NCBI GenBank assembly: GCA_039029515.1 | Contig: JBCCFX010000083.1 | Span: forward strand, 1-15,096 | Direction: 5' to 3' | Length of the DNA: 15,096 nt | DNA from: JBCCFX01 sp039029515 | Lineage (GTDB): Bacteria > Planctomycetota > Phycisphaerae > Phycisphaerales > SM1A02 | Part shown: one piece after another, positions 12,671 to 15,096 of the stretch | Position numbering within the stretch: position 1 is the first letter of the stretch | Layout of the letters: the number at the start of each line of letters is the position of its first letter | Position numbers and translations under genes: made by a program | Notes under the pieces: model-generated | The model's database searches: none | What the model saw: the letters and a program-made list of their open reading frames with translations, nothing else | What the model was told of the DNA's origin: nothing

Positions 12671-14797
12671 ATGAGTTCAATCCCCGACACCCCGACGCTC
12701 ACGCTCCTGACCCCGGTCGAAGACCTTCCGGGCGCCGGACCGCGCGCTGCGCGTGGATTGCGGCGACTCGGGATTCGCTGTCTCGCGGACCTCGTTCTCC
12801 ATCTCCCATCCCGATATGAACGGGAACTTGCCGAAGCGACGATCGCCGAGCTCTCCGACCAGCTTGGGCCAGAGCACGGCAATACGGTCAACCTTGCCGT
12901 CCGGGGCGAGATCGCGACGGTGCAATCGCGGCGTGGCCGCACGAGTCGGGTCGAAATCACACTCGAAGATGGCACCGGCACGGTGCGCATCATCTGGTTC
13001 AACATGGCGTGGATGGCCCGAAAGATCCACCCGGGCATGCGCATCCGCGCCTGGGGCAAAGGCAAACGCAACGGTGACGTCCTCGAACTTGCCAACCCGC
13101 GCTGGACGCCGTTGGATGAACAGGATGATGCCGGCACATCCGCCGATGAACGACTTGTTCCGATCTACAGCGCGAACGATGAGATCACCAGCGCGACGAT
13201 TGAAGCCATCGTCGGCCGTGTCCTCGACGCCGCGCTCGCGCTGCTCGACGATCATCTCGTCGATGACTATCGCGCTTCGAAAGAGATGCCCACACTCTCC
13301 GATGCATATCGCCTGCTCCATCGACCGACATCCGATGGCGATATTGCGGAAGGTCGCCGTCGTCTGGCATTCGACGAACTGCTGTTCCTGCAACTCGCGG
13401 TCATGATGAAACGACATCATCGACGGACCGCATGCATTGCGCCGGAACTTGAATTCTCAGATGCCATTGATGAACACATTCGCGCACGGCTGCCGTTCAC
13501 GCTGACGTCGTATCAGGATCAAGTCTCCCGAGACATCGCGCATGATCTGCAGCGCAGCGTGCCGATGAATCGGCTGCTTCAGGGCGATGTCGGTGCCGGC
13601 AAAACCGCCATTGCGCTGTATGCCATGCTGATGGCCGTCGCATCGGGACACCAGGCGGCGCTGATGGCTCCGACCGAACTGCTCGCGGAACAGCATGAAG
13701 TATCGCTGCGTTCGATGCTTGACGGCGGACGCGTACAGATCGATCTCATCACCGGCTCACTCGCCCCCGCCGTCCGACGGGAACGACTGGAACGTATTGC
13801 TGCCGGCGATACGGATCTCATCATCGGCACGCACGCGTTGTTGACTGAATCAGTCGAGTTCAATAGCCTCGCCGCCGTCGTCATCGATGAACAGCATCGA
13901 TTCGGCGTGCATCAGCGCGCCACACTTCGCAGCAAGGCGAACGATGAACACAGCGCGCCGCATGTTCTGGTCATGACCGCAACGCCGATCCCGCGCACGC
14001 TGTCATTGACACTGTTCGGCGATCTCGACTGCTCGGTGATCCATGGTCGACCCCCGGGTCGTCAACCCATAACCACGACACATGTGCCGCTCGGCGCGCG
14101 AGAGCAAGCCTACGCAACCGTGCGCGCGCACCTCGAACGCGGCGAGCAGGCATACATCGTGGTGCCGGTGATCGAGAAGACAGACTCCGCACTCCGCGAT
14201 GTCGCCACCCATCTGGACTGGCTGCGCCAGGGTCCGCTCGCGGGGTTCAATCTCGAAGCGATGCACGGCCGACTTGATCGCGAGACCCGCGATGACATCA
14301 TGCGGCGCTTTCGTGCCGGCGACGTCCAGGCGCTCGTCGCGACCACAGTCATCGAAGTTGGTGTCGATGTCCCGAATGCGACAATCATCGCCATCGAGCA
14401 CGCGGAGCGATTCGGGCTCGCGCAACTTCATCAGATGCGCGGCCGTGTCGGGCGAGGTACCCAACCCAGCGCATGCATTCTCATTGGCGACCCGACGACT
14501 GACGACGGCATCGCACGCGTCGATGCCCTTGTCGAAACGGATGACGGTTTTCGAATCGCTGAGAAGGACCTCGAGATCCGTGGTCCCGGCGAACTCTTTG
14601 GCGCTCGGCAGTCGGGGCTACCGCCGTTCCGTGTTGCCGACATCATGCGCGATCTGGAACTTCTCCAGATGGCTCGACGTGATGCCACCGAGTGGATCCA
14701 GCGCAGTCCACGCCTCGATGAGCCACAGGATCGACTCCTTCGTCGGCGTTTGCTCAAGGCGTACGGCGAGGCGCTGGGCCTCGGCGACGTCGCCTGA
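12671..14797 (+). CDS. recG: ATP-dependent DNA helicase RecG
   Basis: RecG remodels stalled forks and branch-migrates Holliday junctions. The protein has 708 residues, close to the 693 of E. coli. The N-terminal wedge domain begins with VEDLPGAGPRAARGLRRLGI and LHLPSRYE, followed by an OB fold (about 75-142). Helicase motifs: Walker A GDVGAGKT (305-312), APTELLAEQH (333-342), DEQHR (406-410), VMTATPIPRTL (434-444), ATTVIEVGVDVPNAT (557-571) and QLHQMRGRVGRG (585-596). The TRG-type block DGFRIAEKDLEIRGPGELFGARQSG is at 625-649. The C-terminus YGEALGLGDVA is typical. The ATG at 12671 has no Shine-Dalgarno sequence; TTGACA at 12632-12637 is a perfect -35 but lacks a -10 at normal spacing. Divergent from xseA with only 32 nt between. 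Confidence 0.97.
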   Translation: MSSIPDTPTLTLLTPVEDLPGAGPRAARGLRRLGIRCLADLVLHLPSRYERELAEATIAELSDQLGPEHGNTVNLAVRGEIATVQSRRGRTSRVEITLEDGTGTVRIIWFNMAWMARKIHPGMRIRAWGKGKRNGDVLELANPRWTPLDEQDDAGTSADERLVPIYSANDEITSATIEAIVGRVLDAALALLDDHLVDDYRASKEMPTLSDAYRLLHRPTSDGDIAEGRRRLAFDELLFLQLAVMMKRHHRRTACIAPELEFSDAIDEHIRARLPFTLTSYQDQVSRDIAHDLQRSVPMNRLLQGDVGAGKTAIALYAMLMAVASGHQAALMAPTELLAEQHEVSLRSMLDGGRVQIDLITGSLAPAVRRERLERIAAGDTDLIIGTHALLTESVEFNSLAAVVIDEQHRFGVHQRATLRSKANDEHSAPHVLVMTATPIPRTLSLTLFGDLDCSVIHGRPPGRQPITTTHVPLGAREQAYATVRAHLERGEQAYIVVPVIEKTDSALRDVATHLDWLRQGPLAGFNLEAMHGRLDRETRDDIMRRFRAGDVQALVATTVIEVGVDVPNATIIAIEHAERFGLAQLHQMRGRVGRGTQPSACILIGDPTTDDGIARVDALVETDDGFRIAEKDLEIRGPGELFGARQSGLPPFRVADIMRDLELLQMARRDATEWIQRSPRLDEPQDRLLRRRLLKAYGEALGLGDVA

Positions 14798-14818
14798 GTT
14801 GAAACTGCACACCCCGCA

Positions 14819-14824
14819 TACACT
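14819..14824 (+). promoter_or_regulatory. Candidate -10 box before the polX-like gene (leaderless)
   Basis: TACACT ends 6 nt before the ATG at 14831. A TTGAAA lies upstream at 14799-14804, but the 14-nt spacing is too short for a standard promoter. The same TACACTG heptamer occurs upstream of mlaF (4878-4884). Confidence 0.3.
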
Positions 14825-14830
14825 GCTCAC

Positions 14831-15096
14831 ATGTCGAACAATACTGAGCTCACCCAGATCTTCACCGAGATGGCGGCCATCCTCGAACTGACCGGCGCGA
14901 ATCGATTTCGTGTCAACGCGCATACACGCGTCGCACGTGTACTCAAGGATCTTGTCAGCGACGTTGGCACCATCCCCGCCGACGACCTCACCGACATCGA
15001 GGGCATCGGCGCCGGCAGCGCGAAGAAGATCACCGAGTTTCTCGAGACCGGCAACGTCGAGGAACATCTTGAGCTGAAGTCATCGATACCCGCCGG
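14831..15096 (+). CDS. polX: PolX-type DNA polymerase/3'-5' exonuclease, N-terminal part (runs off the window)
   Basis: The first 88 codons are present and the frame is open to the last base. The reading starts MSNNTELTQIFTEMAAILEL, followed by NRFRVNAHTRVARVLKDL (24-41), which is the N-terminal helical (8-kDa-like) domain of family X polymerases. A helix-hairpin-helix follows, DIEGIGAGSAKKITEFLETG (55-74), which binds the 5' end of gapped DNA. Bacterial PolX normally continues with a polymerase palm and a C-terminal PHP exonuclease domain used in base-excision repair; these are outside the window, so an intact enzyme is assumed. It starts 33 nt after recG on the same strand, with no Shine-Dalgarno sequence but a TACACT box 6 nt upstream. 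Confidence 0.85.
   Translation, partial: MSNNTELTQIFTEMAAILELTGANRFRVNAHTRVARVLKDLVSDVGTIPADDLTDIEGIGAGSAKKITEFLETGNVEEHLELKSSIPA

Noticed and set aside
14618..15067. Minus-strand frame of 149 codons at the right end
   Set aside because: Antisense to the end of recG and to the polX-like gene, whose plus-strand reading shows a clear helix-hairpin-helix domain.

Overview
The window is an ordinary-looking chromosomal segment that is almost entirely coding. It most likely comes from a member of the Planctomycetota, probably class Phycisphaerae. The best clue is the exported protein at 6771-7601, which ends in two degenerate dockerin-like repeats of the DDLIAxINxFG type. Other hints are oversized prepilin peptidase and rhomboid proteins and a tgt-yajC-secD order. 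This assignment is inference from gene style, not from a marker gene. No stretch longer than 300 bases lacks a gene. I see no tRNA, rRNA, CRISPR array, insertion sequence or phage gene.

Left block, minus strand, 1-4810: a six-gene run transcribed leftward: Nudix hydrolase, site-2 (M50) protease, rhomboid-family protein, tgt, yajC and the start of secD, which leaves the window. The Nudix/M50 and tgt/yajC pairs overlap by ATGA, so translational coupling is likely. The rhomboid and M50 proteins are unrelated intramembrane proteases, yet both end in the same tail of about 30 residues.

Centre, plus strand, 4901-6767: an MlaF-like ATPase overlapping an MlaD-like MCE protein, the core of a retrograde lipid transporter but without the MlaE permease. 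Facing it on the minus strand (6771-9357) is a second run: an OmpA-domain lipoprotein, a DUF89 phosphatase of the PANK4-like subfamily, and the dockerin-like exported protein. A non-coding gap of about 210 bases (9358-9568) holds two strong hairpins and a perfect DnaA-box sequence.

Right block: on the minus strand xseA, xseB (exonuclease VII) and a prepilin peptidase. Divergently on the plus strand are recG and the start of a PolX-type DNA polymerase. This makes a small DNA-repair neighbourhood.

Several starts were moved from the longest possible frame on the basis of Shine-Dalgarno sequences, stop/start overlaps or -10-like boxes. Three transcription-unit heads (the Nudix gene, xseA and the polX-like gene) lack a Shine-Dalgarno sequence but carry a TAnnnT box 6-7 nt before the start, which suggests leaderless mRNAs. 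I found no clearly new defence or mobile system. The most interesting points are the shared tail of the two intramembrane proteases, the mlaFD pair without mlaE, the QLDLF clamp motif at the end of XseA, and the DUF89/OmpA/dockerin gene group.
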